From NCBI GenBank assembly GCA_019096065.1, contig JAGUCH010000005.1, positions 1,674,001 through 1,738,000 of the forward strand: a DNA stretch of 64,000 bases. The letters run 5' to 3'. The DNA comes from Paracyclopina nana (Eukaryota; Arthropoda; Copepoda; Cyclopoida; Cyclopettidae). This document shows positions 26,801 through 39,400 of this stretch, piece by piece. A program made the position numbers and the translations under genes. Within the stretch, counting starts at the first letter, position 1, and the number at the start of each line of letters is the position of its first letter. A model generated the notes under the pieces. The model ran no database searches, was not told where the DNA came from, and saw only the letters and a list, made by a program, of their open reading frames with translations.

Positions 26801-29449
26801 GCAAGACACTTCTTTGTTGTTGCTTTTTTGCCAACCTCCATCAAGTATAGTACATATAATATTCCACACACTGATAGCAGACACCCAAAAGCTCTGTAAC
26901 AAATCGTTCACAATTGACTTTATGATGAGGAGTAAAAACTTATTCAGCACTAGCGCGTGTGGGCGAAAAAACTGAATCTATCCACATGCACAAAAACAAG
27001 GGGCCTTATTTTTTTCTTCACGAACTTTTGTTTCTTTTTGGGTGCCAAAAATTTGATAAGGAAATGGGCGGAGGAATTTCCGATTGCCTGTTTACTAGCT
27101 GTTATTTGATCATTAATTAAAAAAAGCTACCTCAAGGCCTTGCTCTCAATTCATAGGCTTCTAATTTATGGCGAGTAATTTTTCTTGACCTATATATACG
27201 TATTAATAATCTATCCCCTACCTACTTAGGTAGGCGTTGGGGTGCATAGCTAGGGTACTATGCAAAGCAGGGCAAACTTGATTTATAATGCATTTAAATT
27301 GATTGATTTGATTGCGTGCATGGCATGCGCGGAAATTTGTTTTTCTTCGTCGTCTGTCAAATTCCATCATGTGAATAGCAATATTTTTTCCAATAAATAC
27401 AATACTGAGACTGTCAAAAACCTGAACCAGAAATGTCTGATAGTGATCCATTGGCAGCCGATATTTTTCCTTGTATTTGACATTTATTAACAACTGAAGC
27501 ACTACGGGCACTAAATGAGTAAAAGTGGCTCGTGTGTGGTGATTTCAACGCGCGGCGTGCACGATCATTGAATAATGATTGAGATCATCGCGTGTTTCTC
27601 CAGCAGCACTTGACTTTTGACATATTCAAGCTGAATTTTATGTTCTTCGGTTGTGGCTTGTTAAACATTTACGAACAGTTACTGCCTCATGTCATGCCAT
27701 GAAAAACATATTTTTTTCTGCTTTACAACCGACTTGATTTTTCGACCTTGACTTGTCTTCTCTTGGTCAAGACCCCTCGCTCACGAGGAGTTACTCCAAA
27801 AAAAAACCTTGTTTTGATCCACTAAATTCTGAAAAAAGTTTTAATAAGAAAATAGAGCATGTTCTAAAGCATCAACATATACTAGGTCTAGGCTATTTTT
27901 CTCCAATTACCTTAGTGAAGGTCACACTTATCCATCTTGTTCGCATTCTAGCACAACCAATTTTTTTGCCAGCGTTGGTTTGAAGAATTTTAATTACACT
28001 TGTAAGACAAGATCTGGAATTTTCGATTTGTGGCCATTTCAGTCAGAGCGTATAGCAGCCGCGCGGAAATAAAACGTGGAATGAAGTGGCGAAAAAAAGA
28101 TTACTGCCCTTTTTTCAGCAGCAGCACTCCAATTTTCATGCACTGAGGGTAATGAACCGGAAAAATAGACAGATTTTGGCCCAAATTTGGAGCCGCTGAA
28201 ACTAATGCGATTAGTCAAGCCTGTATTAATTTTTGAAGAGTCGAAAAATACTGCAGACAAAAAAAGGCAAGTTGTCATGTTGGCTAGCTGCTGCCTATTC
28301 GAAAAATGTTAATTTCGTTTGCTGAAGACATTCCAATAATGCTAGGTACTTTTTGTGGGGGAAAAACGACCAATGGGCATACCTCGTTGCATTCCACAGA
28401 TGACAGAAGTCTCATTTTCGTATAAGGTCAAGCTAGCTAAAATATGATCTGTAAGACCTTGTGTCTATTTTTTGACATTGTTTTTGAGCGCATATAGCAG
28501 TATGAAAATTCGAAGGCCAGCAGCAAAGGCACTGCGCTTAAGCATTCCGGACAAATTATTGAATTTTAGGCTTTGTGCACATAGGGAGCCAAAATCTTTT
28601 GCCCAAATCCCCGAAGGACACTGAGGCATGATTAAAACCGTGATGGACGTGCCAAGCATGTTTTGAAAACATGGCTCAGGTTTCAAAGACAAATGATTGG
28701 CCCAGAAAATTGACATCCTTTCATTACCTTGATGAAGTTGGCTCCTAGTAGACCTTTTGGGATCTGGGAAATCTGTTTTCTAGCCAGCCCTCTCGTCTGG
28801 GGGCTATTTTCGAGCCCATTTGTGGTGAATTTAGTGCTCTGCCAAGTGAAATAATGGCAGACATTAGCATACTACATTTTGTCACTAATTGCACTCTTCC
28901 CATTCTTTTGCAGACATTGGGATTAAGTACCTCACTTCGTACTGCCTCCACCTCAAAGAGCTGAGCATCTCGGACTGCTCGCAGATCACCGACTTTGGAC
29001 TCTACGAGTTGGCCAAGTTGGGGCCCAACCTGCGGTACTTGTCGGTGGCGAAATGTGACCAAATCTCAGACACAGGTGTGAAGGAAATTGCGCGGCTCTG
29101 CTACAAGCTGCGATATCTTAATGTCAGAGGATGTGAGGCTGTCAGTGACGATGCAATTGAAGTTATTGCCACGTCTTGTCTTCGAATCAAGTCACTCGAC
29201 ATAGGCAAATGTGATGTGACAGACATCGGCCTGAAGCAGCTAGCGGAACACTCAACAGGCCTTCGCAAGCTAAGCGTAAAAAGTTGTGAGATGATCAGTG
29301 ACAAAGGCATCGAGAGCATAGCCTACTTTTGCCGTGGCCTTCAACAGCTCAACATTCAGGATTGCTCAATAACGCTGAATGCCTATCGAGTGGTCAAGAA
29401 GTTTTGCAAGCAGTGCATCATTGAGCACACAAACCCTGGCTTTTTTTGA
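23896..29449 (+). CDS. F-box/leucine-rich-repeat protein, FBXL7-like (gene A)
   Basis: FBXL proteins are substrate adaptors of SCF (Skp1-Cullin1-F-box) ubiquitin ligases. Four exons (23896-24054, 24153-24783, 26186-26350, 28914-29449) give 496 residues, close to vertebrate FBXL7 (about 491). Phases are 0, 1, 1 and all junctions are GT/AG. The N-terminus is Ser-rich. The F-box spans about residues 133-173 (FDWLSDDLVVQVFKFLP ... CRRFYFLAWEPRLW). Cysteine-containing LRRs follow (CPNLxxLxxxxCxxITNxG) to the C-terminus. The end, CIIEHTNPGFF, is nearly the FBXL7 ending CVIEHTNPAFF. It is tail-to-tail with paralogous gene B; AATAAA at 29702-29707 is a likely polyadenylation signal. The last exon is far more similar to gene B than the others. 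Symbol left blank because one-to-one orthology is not shown. Confidence 0.93.
24784..26185 (+). other. Intron 2 of FBXL7-like gene A
   Basis: The 1.4 kb intron begins GTAAGA and ends GGCAG. It includes a segment at 24823-24925 with TGTTTAC-type and CAGCTGA motifs next to GC-rich steps. Nothing else was recognised. Confidence 0.7.
26351..28913 (+). other. Intron 3 of FBXL7-like gene A
   Basis: The 2.6 kb intron begins GTATGT and ends TTTTGCAG. It is AT-rich. No nested gene or transposon was recognised. Confidence 0.7.
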
Positions 29450-30402
29450 ATCAACAATTTACGACCATTAAGTGTGAACTGGTGGGTGTTCTAAACAATT
29501 TGCGTGATGGTCGTGACCTTTGGGTCCGATGCGGATTAAAAATAATTGCTGCAAAGTCATGTGGAAAACCATTTATGTATTTCATGAGCACATCTCTCGC
29601 GCATATATAAACTCTACGAAAATCCTTTTCCTGATCCTGACCTTCTTTCACGGTTCAAAGTTGCCATATTATGTAAATTCTCGCCTGTGATATTATTCTG
29701 CAATAAAGTTAGATTATACGTGTGGACTTTGCTGTTCTTATATACCCAGCCTGAAAGTGCATTCGCCTTGTCAATGTTGTAAATTCATGCAATGCAATCT
29801 GAAAACGAGGAGGAATTTTCTAGCACTCTCTCCTATTCAGTTTGTCAAATACCTTCATGCCTGAATACCCAACAATTATACGATCAGAATTTCTTCATGA
29901 ATCAGCATAAAAGAACAACTAGTACTAGTTGGAATGATGATCTAAAGTGTCATTCAGGGCCCCTTCAGTCATATATTTCTAGCATGAGACTGGATTTGGG
30001 CATAGCCATACTTGGATCATAACTGGAAGATAGCGGCGGAGGAACCAGCATGAGATGATGTTGTTGCTCCATTGTGTCTTCTGTGCATACCTATGGTATA
30101 TCATACACAACTTATGCATGCAAGTTTCCATACACCGAGTTTCTACTCGGCCAACTTTTGCTCCTCCTCATCAACAATTAGATGCAAAGATTTTGGGCCA
30201 CAATTTAAAGCACACACATGGCCCGAAGGCAGCTCTAAAACGCACCCATGCTACAGCCCTAATGGCCCCATTAGAAGGCAGTTTAACATCTTCTTTTTGC
30301 AAAAAAAAAGGTAGCAAGGGAATAACAGCTGAATATGTCACTTTATTTGCATGACTAGAGTTGCAGAACGAAATGGGTAAGATAGTGTAGTAAATAGAAT
30401 TT
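29450..30402. other. Convergent spacer between the two FBXL7-like genes
   Basis: The 3' UTRs of both genes lie here. AATAAA on the plus strand at 29702-29707 lies about 250 nt after the gene A stop. TTTATT at 30342-30347 is AATAAA on the minus strand, about 56 nt after the gene B stop. No coding exon was seen. Confidence 0.65.
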
Positions 30403-33400
30403 TCAGAAGAAACCAGGGTGCGAATGCTCAATGATACACCGCTTGCAAAACTTCTTGACCATGCGGTAGCCTTCTTGCGTAATTGGGCAATCTTGGATGT
30501 TCAATTGCTGAAGGCCGCGGCAATAATAGGCCACACACTGGATGCCTTGGTCACTGACCATTTCACAACTTTTCACACTGAGCTTCTTCAAGTTGGGGCA
30601 GTTCTCGGATAACATTTTTAAGCCGACGTCTGTCACATCACATTTGCCTATGTCCAATGAGCGAAGCCTGGAACACGAGCGTGCCAGCATTTCAATGGCT
30701 TCATCGCTGACAGCCTCGCATCCTCTGACATTTAGGTACCTCAGCTTGTAGCAAAGCCGAGCAATTTGCTTCACTCCCGAGTCTGAGATCTGATCACATT
30801 TTGCCACTGACAAGTATCTTAGGTTGGGCCCCAGCTTGGCCAGTTCGTAGAGTCCAAAGTCGGTGATCTGCGAGCAATCTGAGATGCTCAATTCTCGGAG
30901 TTGCAGACAATAGGAGGCCACATACTTGATCCCAATATCTGGAAAGGCCAACCATACAAAAGATTATCAAAAGGAAGCAGGCATAGTTTTATTATTTTCC
31001 CCCCATTAACATTGACCCTGGGCTTGATTGATGGCCGAATTCATGTTTTACGAAGGGAGGAGGTCGACTAAAGGCTTTTGTGGCTACTAATGCAATAATC
31101 ATCATTGCAGCAGCGGTGGCTGAATAATAGTAAGATTAGTGGCCTTGGGGGCTACTTATAAATTATGACGTTTCGAGCAAAATTTGCAGCCTGCCTGATG
31201 CTTATAAACAGATGCCTCAGCCACTTGACCAAGCATTTCTGAAAAGGTCATGGAATTAGTTGGCAGGCAAAAGTCTCTCTTTAAAACTCCTCATTAACGA
31301 GCATTTATTTGAGCCAGGCTGAATCGTGACTCATTATTTGCAAAATGGTGAAATGAGTGATAGTGCAGCAAGCTAACCAGTGAGGAAATTGAATAATTGC
31401 AATAGTGGTTTTCATTTCATGAAGTAGGAGTAATTATCAAAAATGTCTGCCTAAGGGGGTCACTTTTTCATAATTAGCAGCAATTGTCTCCTTTATGGCA
31501 AAGACTCTAAAATGTACCTGTGACAGAAGTGCATCTTCGGAGGAACAAGTAAAGCAATTGTGGGCAAGTCTCAACCACCATTTTGAGACCGGCGTCTTCC
31601 AAAGACAGGCAATCAGTCAAATCTAGATATTGCAGATGTTCCAGTCTCCTTAAGGTTGGCTTTCTTGCCACTCCAGGAGTTGGAGGAGGTTGGTGCACCT
31701 TTAGACTTGAGATCATATGACAACCTGAAATAAAAAGAAAAACAATTCTGATAATGAGCAAAAAAAGGGGGACCATATAAAATGCCCAAATGGCCCAAAA
31801 TGGCCCAAATGGCCCAAAATTTTAAAACCTAAAAATTTCAACTCAGGCAGCACCCTTGGGCAATGAGGAGTCCAAATATGAAAATTATTTTTGCCTAACT
31901 CAAAGGAAAGTCACTTAAATATTAACTTAAAGATTGAAAAAATTACTGTATAAAAGCCTGGAGGCCCAAATGGCCCAAAATTTTAGATTTGAAAAATTCC
32001 AATGCAGAATGATCCCTTGTGACTAGGAGAGTGCACTCATAAAATTTGACAATCCTAATACAAAAGGAAGTACCTTAAATAATAACTTAAACATTGTTAT
32101 TGTGCTAGGCACAAAGTGGCCCAAAATTTTAGATTTGAAAAATTCCAATGCAGAATGATCCCTTGTGACTAGGAGAGTGCACTCGTAAAATTTGACAATC
32201 CTAATACTTAAGGAAGTGCCTTAAATAATAACTTAAACATTGTTAATGTGCTAGGCACAAAGTGGCCCAAAATTTTATATTTGAAAAATTCCAATGCAGA
32301 ATGATCCCTTGTGACTAGGAGAGTGCACTCATAAAATTTGACAATCCTAATACAAAAGGAAGTACCTTAAATAATAACTTAAACATTGTTATTGTGCTAG
32401 GCACAAAGTGGCCCAAAATTTTAGATTTGAAAAATTCCAATGCAGAATGATCCCTTGTGACTAGGAGAGTGCACTCATAAAATTTGACAATCCTAATACT
32501 TAAGGAAGTGCCTTAAATAATAACTTAAACATTGTTATTGTGCCAGGCACAAAGTGGCCCAAAATTTTAGATTTGAAAAATTCCAATGCAGAATGATCCC
32601 TTGTGACTAGGAGAGTGCACTCATAAAATTTGACAATCCTAATACTTAAGGAAGTACCTTAAATAATAACTTAAACATTGTTATTGTGCTAGGCACAAAG
32701 TGGCCCAAAATTTTAGATTTGAAAAATTCCAATGCAGAATGATCCCTTGTGACTAGGAGAGTGCACTCATAAAATTTGACAATCCTAATACAAAAGGAAG
32801 TACCTTAAATAATAACTTAAACATTGTTATTGTGCTAGGCACAAAGTGGCCCAAAATTTTAGATTTGAAAAATTCCAATGCAGAATGATCCCTTGTGACT
32901 AGGAGAGTGCACTCATAAAATTTGACAATCCTAATACTTAAGGAAGTGCCTTAAATAATAACTTAAACATTGTTATTGTGCCAGGCACAAAGTGGCCCAA
33001 AATTTTAGATTTGAAAAATTCCAATGCAGAATGATCCCTTGTGACTAGGAGAGTGCACTCATAAAATTTGACAATCCTAATACTTAAGGAAGTGCCTTAA
33101 ATAATAACTTAAACATTGTTATTGTGCTAGGCACAAAGTGGCCCAAAATTTTAGATTTGAAAAATTCCAATGCAGAATGATCCCTTGTGACTAGGAGAGT
33201 GCACTCATAAAATTTGACAATCCTAATACATAAGGAAGTACCTTAAATAATAACTTAAACATTGTTATTGTGCTAGGCACAAAGTGGCCCAAAATTTTAG
33301 ATTTGAAAAATTCCAATGCAGAATGATCCCTTGTGACTAGGAGAGTGCACTCATAAAATTTGACAATCCTAATACTTAAGGAAGTGCCTTAAATAATAAC

Positions 33401-36400
33401 TTAAACATTGTTATTGTGCCAGGCACAAAGTGGCCCAAAATTTTAGATTTGAAAAATTCCAATGCAGAATGATCCCTTGTGACTAGGAGAGTGCACTCAT
33501 AAAATTTGACAATCCTAATACTTAAGGAAGTGCCTTAAATAATAACTTAAACATTGTTATTGTGCTAGGCACAAAGTGGCCCAAAATTTTAGATTTGAAA
33601 AATTCCAATGCAGAATGATCCCTTGTGACTAGGAGAGTGCACTCATAAAATTTGACAATCCTAATACTTAAGGAAGTACCTTAAATAATAACTTAAACAT
33701 TGTTATTGTGCTAGGCACAAAGTGGCCCAAAATTTTAGATTTGAAAAATTCCAATGCAGAATGATCCCTTGTGACAAGGAGAGTGCACTCATAAAATTTG
33801 ACAATCCTAATACTTAAGGAAGTGCCTTAAATAATAACTTAAACATTGTTATTGTGCTAGGCACAAAGTGGCCCAAAATTTTAGATTTGAAAAATTCCAA
33901 TGCAGAATGATCCCTTGTGACTAGGAGAGTGCACTCATAAAATTTGACAATCCTAATACTTAAGGAAGTGCCTTAAATAATAACTTAAACATTGTTATTG
34001 TGCTAGGCACAAAGTGGCCCAAAATTTTAGATTTGAAAAATTCCAATGCAGAATGATCCCTTGTGACTAGGAGAGTGCACTCATAAAATTTGACAATCCT
34101 AATACAAAAGGAAGTACCTTAAATAATAACTTAAACATTGTTATTGTGCTAGGCACAAAGTGGCCCAAAATTTTAGATTTGAAAAATTCCAATGCAGAAT
34201 GATCCCTTGTGACTAGGAGAGTGCACTCATAAAATTTGACAATCCTAATACTTAAGGAAGTGCCTTAAATAATAACTTAAACATTGTTATTGTGCTAGGC
34301 ACAAAGTGGCCCAAAATTTTAGATTTGAAAAATTCCAATGCAGAATGATCCCTTGTGACTAGGAGAGTGCACTCATAAAATTTGACAATCCTAATACTTA
34401 AGGAAGTGCCTTAAATAATAACTTAAACATTGTTATTGTGCCAGGCACAAAGTGGCCCAAAATTTTAGATTTGAAAAATTCCAATGCAGAATGATCCCTT
34501 GTGACTAGGAGAGTGCACTCATAAAATTTGACATTCCTAATACTTAAGGAAGTGCCTTAAATAATAACTTAAACATTGTTATTGTGCTAGGCACAAAGTG
34601 GCCCAAAATTTTAGATTTGAAAAATTCCAATGCAGAATGATCCCTTGTGACTAGGAGAGTGCACTCATAAAATTTGACATTCCTAATACTTAAGGAAGTG
34701 CCTTAAATAATAACTTAAACATTGTTAATGTGCTAGGAACAAAGTGGCCCAAAATTTTAGATTTTGGATTGTCAAATTTCATTGTTTCATGTTTCATGTT
34801 AAAGTTATTATTTAAGGCACTTCCTTAAGTATTAGGATTGTCATATTTTATGAGTGCACTCTCCATGTCACAAGGGTTCATTCTGCATTGGAATTTTTCA
34901 AATCTAAAATTTTGGGCCACTTTGTGCCTGGCACATTAACAATGTTTAAGTTATTATTTAAGGCACTTCCTTAAGTATTAGGATTGTCAAATTTTATGAG
35001 TGCACTCTCCTTGTCACAAGGGATCATTCTGCATTGGAATTTTTCAAATCTAAAATTTTGGGCCACTTTGTGCCTAGCACAATAACAATGTTTAAGTTAT
35101 TATTTAAGGTACTTCCTTAAGTATTAGGATTGTCAAATTTTATGAGTGCACTCTCCTAGTCACAAGGGATCATTCTGCATTGGAATTTTTCAAATCTAAA
35201 ATTTTGGGCCACTTTGTGCCTAGCACAATAACAATGTTTAAGTTATTATTTAAGGCACTTCCTTAAGTATTAGGATTGTCAAATTTTATGAGTGCACTCT
35301 CCTAGTCACAAGGGATCATTCTGCATTGGAATTTTTCAAATCTAAAATTTTGGGCCACTTTGTGCCTGGCACAATAACAATGTTTAAGTTATTATTTAAG
35401 GCACTTCCTTAAGTATTAGGATTGTCAAATTTTATGAGTGCACTCTCCTAGTCACAAGGGATCATTCTGCATTGGAATTTTTCAAATCTAAAATTTTGGG
35501 CCACTTTGTGCCTAGCACAATAACAATGTTTAAGTTATTATTTAAGGCACTTCCTTAAGTATTAGGAATGTCAAATTTTATGAGTGCACTCTCCTAGTCA
35601 CAAGGGATCATTCTGCATTGGAATTTTTCAAATCTAAAATTTTGGGCCACTTTGTGCCTGGCACAATAACAATGTTTAAGTTATTATTTAAGGCACTTCC
35701 TTAAGTATTAGGATTGTCAAATTTTATGAGTGCACTCTCCTAGTCACAAGGGATCATTCTGCATTGGAATTTTTCAAATCTAAAATTTTGGGCCACTTTG
35801 TGCCTAGCACAATAACAATGTTTAAGTTATTATTTAAGGTACTTCCTTTTGTATTAGGATTGTCAAATTTTATGAGTGCACTCTCCTAGTCACAAGGGAT
35901 CATTCTGCATTGGAATTTTTCAAATATAAAATTTTGGGCCACTTTGTGCCTAGCACAATAACAATGTTTAAGTTAATATTTAAGGTACTTCCTTAAGTAT
36001 TAGGATTGTCAAATTTTATGAGTGCACTCTCCTAGTCACAAGGGATCATTCTGCATTGGAATTTTTCAAATCTAAAATTTTGGGCCACTTTGTGCCTGGC
36101 ACATTAACAATGTTTAAGTTATTATTTAAGGCACTTCCTTAAGTATTAGGATTGTCAAATTTTATGAGTGCACTCTCCTAGTCACAAGGGATCATTCTGC
36201 ATTGGAATTTTTCAAATATAAAATTTTGGGCCACTTTGTGCCTAGCACAATAACAATGTTTAAGTTATTATTTAAGGCACTTCCTTAAGTATTAGGATTG
36301 TCAAATTTTATGAGTGCACTCTCCTAGTCACAAGGGATCATTCTGCATTGGAATTTTTCAAATCTAAAATTTTGGGCCACTTTGTGCCTGGCACAATAAC

Positions 36401-39400
36401 AATGTTTAAGTTATTATTTAAGGCACTTCCTTAAGTATTAGGATTGTAAAATTTTATGAGTGCACTCTCCTAGTCACAAGGGATCATTCTGCATTGGAAT
36501 TTTTCAAATCTAAAATTTTGGGCCACTTTGTGCCTAGCACAATAACAATGTTTAAGTTATTATTTAAGGTACTTCCTTAAGTATTAGGATTGTCAAATTT
36601 TATGAGTGCACTCTCCTAGTCACAAGGGATCATTCTGCATTGGAATTTTTCAAATCTAAAATTTTGGGCCACTTTGTGCCTAGCACAATAACAATGTTTA
36701 AGTTATTATTTAAGGTACTTCCTTTTGTATTAGGATTGTCAAATTTTATGAGTGCACTCTCCTAGTCACAAGGGATCATTCTGCATTGGAATTTTTCAAA
36801 TATAAAATTTTGGGCCACTTTGTGCCTAGCACAATAACAATGTTTAAGTTAATATTTAAGGTACTTCCTTAAGTATTAGGATTGTCAAATTTTATGAGTG
36901 CACTCTCCTAGTCACAAGGGATCATTCTGCATTGGAATTTTTCAAATCTAAAATTTTGGGCCACTTTGTGCCTGGCACATTAACAATGTTTAAGTTATTA
37001 TTTAAGGCACTTCCTTAAGTATTAGGATTGTCAAATTTTATGAGTGCACTCTCCTTGTCACAAGGGATCATTCTGCATTGGAATTTTTCAAATCTAAAAT
37101 TTTGGGCCACTTTGTGCCTAGCACAATAACAATGTTTAAGTTATTATTTAAGGCACTTCCTTAAGTATTAGGATTGTCAAATTTTATGAGTGCACTCTCC
37201 TTGTCACAAGGGATCATTCTGCATTGGAATTTTTCAAATCTAAAATTTTGGGCCATTTGGGCCTCCAGGCTATTATACTGTATTTTTTTAATCTTTAAGT
37301 TAATATTTAAGTGACTTTCCTTTGAGTTAGGCAAAAATAATTTTCATATTTGGACTCCTCATTGCCCAAGGGTGCTGCATGAGTTGAAATTTTAAGGTTT
37401 TAAAATTTTGGGCCATTTGGGCCATTTTGGGCCATTTGGGCATTTTATATGGTCCCCCCAAAAAAGGAGGTTTTCTATTGAAGAGTGTTTGGGGCTGCTG
37501 TAACCTTTATTTTTGAGCACCATTTTAGCTGCAGAGTTATGGTATATAAGAGGTATAGCAGCTTCAGTCAGGTCATGATGGCAGGTAGAAAGAAACCCCT
37601 TGCTGAGTTTGGGCTTGATGATGAAGGCAACACCCTAAAGCTACCTAGCCTACCTGCAAAGCACTGAACAACATCTCTCATGAAGATCACCTCCTTTAGA
37701 GCCCCTATAGGAGCAAAGTACAACAGAAGGTGAGTGCAAAAAAATTGCTGCCACAGCTTCTCTTATACTTCATCCTATATATTCTTTAAGTGGCTGCTAT
37801 CAAAGGGGGAAACTAGTTATGGATTTATGTGCTAGCTGCATAGTGCTAAAAGTCTTCAAATGGGTGGAGTTCAAACTTCCCTTTTGTGCTCTAATCTCTT
37901 TTTTTTTTGGAAGTGCAAAAATGCTGACTAATTAGAAATAATAACTTACCAGTGACATCAAGGTGATCAATGCTGCTGCACTTGGTCACCAAGTCCATGA
38001 GGCCTCCATTGGTGATGTTGAGACAATGCTGGATTTCCAGCCTGGCCAAGTTGGGACAAGCTCTGGCCACAATGGCCAAGCCCCTATCTGTCAACCTGAC
38101 ACAGCCATTGAGCACTAGTTTCTTTAGGCCATGCCTCACTGAGTTTCTGCTGAGCAGCCTGAAAATTGTCTTGAGAGCTAAATCAGCATCCACAGATTCT
38201 CCCACCAAATGCACACTGGACCAAAGCTCAGGCTCCCAGGCGAGGAAATAAAATCTTCTGCTGAGTCTGGAGCACTTCACCAAGTCGTTGGTGCTGAGAA
38301 AGGAGAGAATCCGCACTACAGCGCCATCTGGCAGCTGATCAAAACAGCTGACCTGATCACGTGACCTTCTCAGCACAGCTGACGCAACAGCTGACGAGGG
38401 AGTGGACGCGCGTGACCGGCTGACTGGAGAATGTTTTGCATTGTTGGTCATGATTCTGAGGTCCCTGATGGGGGTTTTGGTGGCTCGTACATCCCACAGT
38501 GGATGAGATGAGCTGAGGTCGGAGCTTTCGAGGCTGGAGGTCGAGCATCCCACCAGCGTGTTGTAGCCAAGGTCTTTGATTTTCAGACTTTTGCTGTGTT
38601 TTGCGCTGATTGGCCCTCCAGTGACCATGGGAGACAATCTGGACTTTTTGTCTAGACTTGTCAGGACATGTTCAGGCGAGGAATTTCTTGCCAGGCTTCC
38701 AATTGAGTCTGATTCTGAGGAATTCGTCTCTTCAACACTGAGGCTGGCAGTGTCTGCAATTTCTGAAAAAATAAGAAAGTTCAAGCATAGATACATATTC
38801 AAAATTGTGCAAGTTTGCATGAAGAAGAATTTTCCAATTTGCAATTGACACATTCCTCAAGACTTCAAGAGCTCCCAGCTCAACAATAATTTCAAGGCAG
38901 AATCAGAATTGAATCCGTTGGAGAGAAAAAATTCCACCTTTTTCTTTGTGACCCAACTGCATATAAATGGCCTACTTGAAAATAAAGAATTTTTATCCTC
39001 GGCCGCCGTTGACTGAGCCCGAGTACCAAAATGTGGAAACCGCAAAATTTGCATTTTTGTCAATGGTGAAATTGATGGATTTTTCTGTGACACCCCACCG
39101 CGTGATTTTCTCTGGCTTTAAGCACCGAGGGAAGATTGGCCACAAGAATGTCTCAATAATTTTAAAAAGACTCAGCCAAGCAACTTTTGTTGTTCTAATC
39201 ACTTTTTGAGTGAAATCGGTCAACTACTATGGGAGATAAGGATCTCCAATTTGGCCAGACTGATGATGATCTGAGTTTTCTGCTCAATAGCCAAGAGCTG
39301 GGAAAGCTTATTAGTATGACTTGAAGGCATGGCATTCCACAATATGGGGGAAAAAGGAGGCCTCTCAGATGCTCTTGTTTTGACTCAATTTCAGCCCAAA

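Noticed and set aside
37543-37667. TATATAAG, TCAGT and a 30-codon frame beginning MMAGRKKPLAEFG next to the inverted array
   Set aside because: TATA-to-initiator spacing is short (about 23 nt), the peptide matches nothing known, and there is no evidence of splicing or a 3' end.
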